In this document: piece by piece, positions 62,562-64,000 of the stretch
Numbering within the stretch: the first letter of the stretch is position 1
Layout of the letters: each line of letters starts with the position of its first letter
DNA from: Salinarimonas ramus
GTDB taxonomy: Bacteria; Pseudomonadota; Alphaproteobacteria; Rhizobiales; Beijerinckiaceae
Assembly (NCBI RefSeq): GCF_014645695.1
Contig: NZ_BMMF01000013.1
Span: 124,001 to 188,000, forward strand
Direction: 5' to 3'
Length of the DNA stretch: 64,000 nt
The notes under the pieces: generated by a model
Databases searched by the model: none
Seen by the model: the letters and a program-made list of their open reading frames with translations, nothing else
What the model was told of the DNA's origin: nothing
Position numbers and translations under genes: made by a program

Positions 62562-64000
62562 ATGCAGATCGCGATCGTCGGTATCGGATGCCGCTTGCCG
62601 GGCTGCCCCGACCGCCGGGCGTTCTGGCGGCGTCTCGTCGCCGGCGAGGAATGCCTGACCCGATTCGCGCGCGACGAGATGCTGGCCGACGGCGTGCCCG
62701 CCCGCCTCCTCGACGATCCCGCCTACGTCCCCGTCGCCGGCTATCTGGAGGACGCCGACCGATTCGACGCGGCGTTCTTCGGCACGACGCCGTCCGAGGC
62801 GCGCCGCACCGACCCGCAGCAGCGCCTCCTCCTCGAATGCGCCTATCATGCGTTGGGCGACGCCGGCTACGCGCCAGCGACCCTGCCGGGGGTGGTGGGG
62901 GTCTATGCGGGTACCGGAGCGAACGCCCATTTCTGGCGCGACCTGGAATACGCGAACGACGACCCCTCCGAGCAATTCCTCTCCTATGTGGGCAACGACA
63001 AGGACTTCGCGGCGACGCGCATCGCCTACAGGCTCGGGCTGAAGGGCGCGGCCGTCGCGGTGCAGACCGCCTGCTCGACGGCGCTCGTCGCGGTCCACCT
63101 CGCCTGCCAGAGCCTCCTCCTCGGCGAGACCGACATGGCGCTGGCCGGCGCGTCCTCGCTGCGCCTGCCGCGGCGCGCCGGGTACCGCTACGAGCCCGAC
63201 GGCATCGAATCGCCCGACGGGCATTGCCGCCCCTTCGACGCGAACGCCGCCGGCACCGTCTTCGGCGACGGCGTGGCGATGCTCGCCCTGCGCCGCCTCG
63301 ACGACGCGCTGGCGAGCGGGGACCGCATCCATGCGGTGATCCGCGGCTCGGCGGTGAACAACGACGGCGCGGACAAGCTCGGCTTCACGGCACCCAGCGA
63401 ATCCGGCCAGATCGGCGCCGTCGCCGAGGCCCTCGCGGTGGCGGGCTGCGACCCCGCCGATGTCGCCTTCATCGAGACGCACGGTACGGGAACGGCGCTC
63501 GGCGACGCGGTGGAGGTCTCCGCGCTCGCAACGGTCTTCGCGGGAGCGCGCCGCGCGGCGCCCTGCCCGCTCGGCTCGGTGAAGGCCAATATCGGCCACA
63601 CCGACACGGTGGCCGGCGCGGCCGGGCTGATCAAGGCGGCGCTGGCGCTGCAAAACCGGCTCCTGCCGCCGCAGGTGAATTTCGCGGCGCCCAACCCGCT
63701 GCTCGGCCTCGCCGATCGCGGCTTTCGCGTCCACGATCACGCATTGCCGCTCGCCCCCGGCGCGGTCGCGGGGGTGAGCTCGTTCGGGATCGGCGGAAGC
63801 AACGTGCACATGGTGCTCGAGGCCCCGCCGCAGCGCGCGGCGCGGTCGGCGCGCGCCGTCGCGGGGGCGCGGATCTTCCCCGTCGCGGCCGCCTCGCCCG
63901 AGGCACTGGCTCACCGGCTCGACGATCTCGCGGACATGGTCGCGCGCGACGCGCCCGACCCCGACGATCTCACCTTCACGCTGCGCCGGACCGAAGCCGG
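62562..64000 (+). CDS. Modular polyketide synthase, N-terminal ketosynthase (truncated by window end)
   Basis: The frame is open to the right edge, giving about 479 residues. It is a complete beta-ketoacyl synthase domain: the AIVGIGCRLPG opening, DPQQRLLLE, active-site Cys171 in TACSTA, the ETHGTGTALGD His, the KANIGHTDTVAGAAG His, and the GVSSFGIGGSNVHMVLE end. The start of the KS-to-AT linker follows. The GHTDTVAGA form is typical of KS domains in mixed NRPS/PKS lines. The first residue of the protein is the domain edge, so there is no loading domain in front and it must receive its chain from another protein. An acyltransferase may follow outside the window. It is divergent from the NRPS genes across 328 bp. 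Confidence 0.93.
   Translation, partial: MQIAIVGIGCRLPGCPDRRAFWRRLVAGEECLTRFARDEMLADGVPARLLDDPAYVPVAGYLEDADRFDAAFFGTTPSEARRTDPQQRLLLECAYHALGDAGYAPATLPGVVGVYAGTGANAHFWRDLEYANDDPSEQFLSYVGNDKDFAATRIAYRLGLKGAAVAVQTACSTALVAVHLACQSLLLGETDMALAGASSLRLPRRAGYRYEPDGIESPDGHCRPFDANAAGTVFGDGVAMLALRRLDDALASGDRIHAVIRGSAVNNDGADKLGFTAPSESGQIGAVAEALAVAGCDPADVAFIETHGTGTALGDAVEVSALATVFAGARRAAPCPLGSVKANIGHTDTVAGAAGLIKAALALQNRLLPPQVNFAAPNPLLGLADRGFRVHDHALPLAPGAVAGVSSFGIGGSNVHMVLEAPPQRAARSARAVAGARIFPVAAASPEALAHRLDDLADMVARDAPDPDDLTFTLRRTEA

Overview
The window is GC-rich, densely coding chromosomal DNA. Gene content points to an alphaproteobacterium, probably Hyphomicrobiales (inference): a DUF2155 protein, ExoD, a UMF1-type MFS carrier, oxyR divergent from katG, and a muropeptide-type ABC system split around a GntR regulator. 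I saw no rRNA, tRNA, CRISPR array, insertion sequence or phage gene.

Region 1 (1-23,240) is mostly housekeeping. It holds a 5'-truncated DUF2155 gene, a DUF454 membrane protein, glmU and glmS (UDP-GlcNAc synthesis), a secreted protein of unknown role, a MerR regulator with a nearby palindrome, a TIGR04076/aldo-keto reductase/NTF2-like trio, an MFS carrier and a YbjQ protein. A regulon-like block follows: two permeases, a solute-binding protein, a BadF-type sugar kinase and a GntR regulator on the minus strand, facing murQ and two ABC ATPases on the plus strand. Together these look like uptake and salvage of N-acetylmuramic acid or muropeptides. Next come an exported MBL-fold hydrolase, exoD, and the oxyR/katG pair with a recognisable katG promoter and a strong terminator.

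Region 2 (23,268-33,984, all minus strand) is an envelope/export block: a cache-domain membrane protein without an output domain, a cellulose-synthase-like GT2, an HlyD-like protein, and a complete NHLP-type secretion set (two ABC transporters and a membrane-fusion protein). The C39 peptidase domain of the exporter has lost its catalytic Cys and His.

Region 3 (34,116 to the right end) is a large nonribosomal peptide/polyketide cluster. Its starter synthetase (3095 aa) has the order FAAL-ACP-KS-broken AT-ACP-aminotransferase-C-A-PCP, the layout of iturin/mycosubtilin starters, so it should make a beta-amino fatty acyl chain and add a first residue (Gly predicted). A second synthetase (2053 aa) is a glycosyltransferase-C-A-PCP-glycosyltransferase-like fusion. 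A third (2420 aa) is C-A-PCP-C-A-PCP-TE, with Phe-like and Ser specificity codes. Around them are an MbtH protein, a type II thioesterase, a separate GT4, a JmjC-type and an Asp/Asn-type oxygenase, an Sfp-type phosphopantetheinyl transferase, an unrecognised Cys-free helical protein, and a divergent polyketide synthase cut by the window edge. The likely product is a short, glycosylated, possibly hydroxylated beta-amino lipopeptide. Region 2 starts directly downstream in the same direction, so the peptidase-dead NHLP system is a good candidate for its exporter. Family assignments come from reading motifs. Substrate predictions were aligned by eye, and the product is inference.
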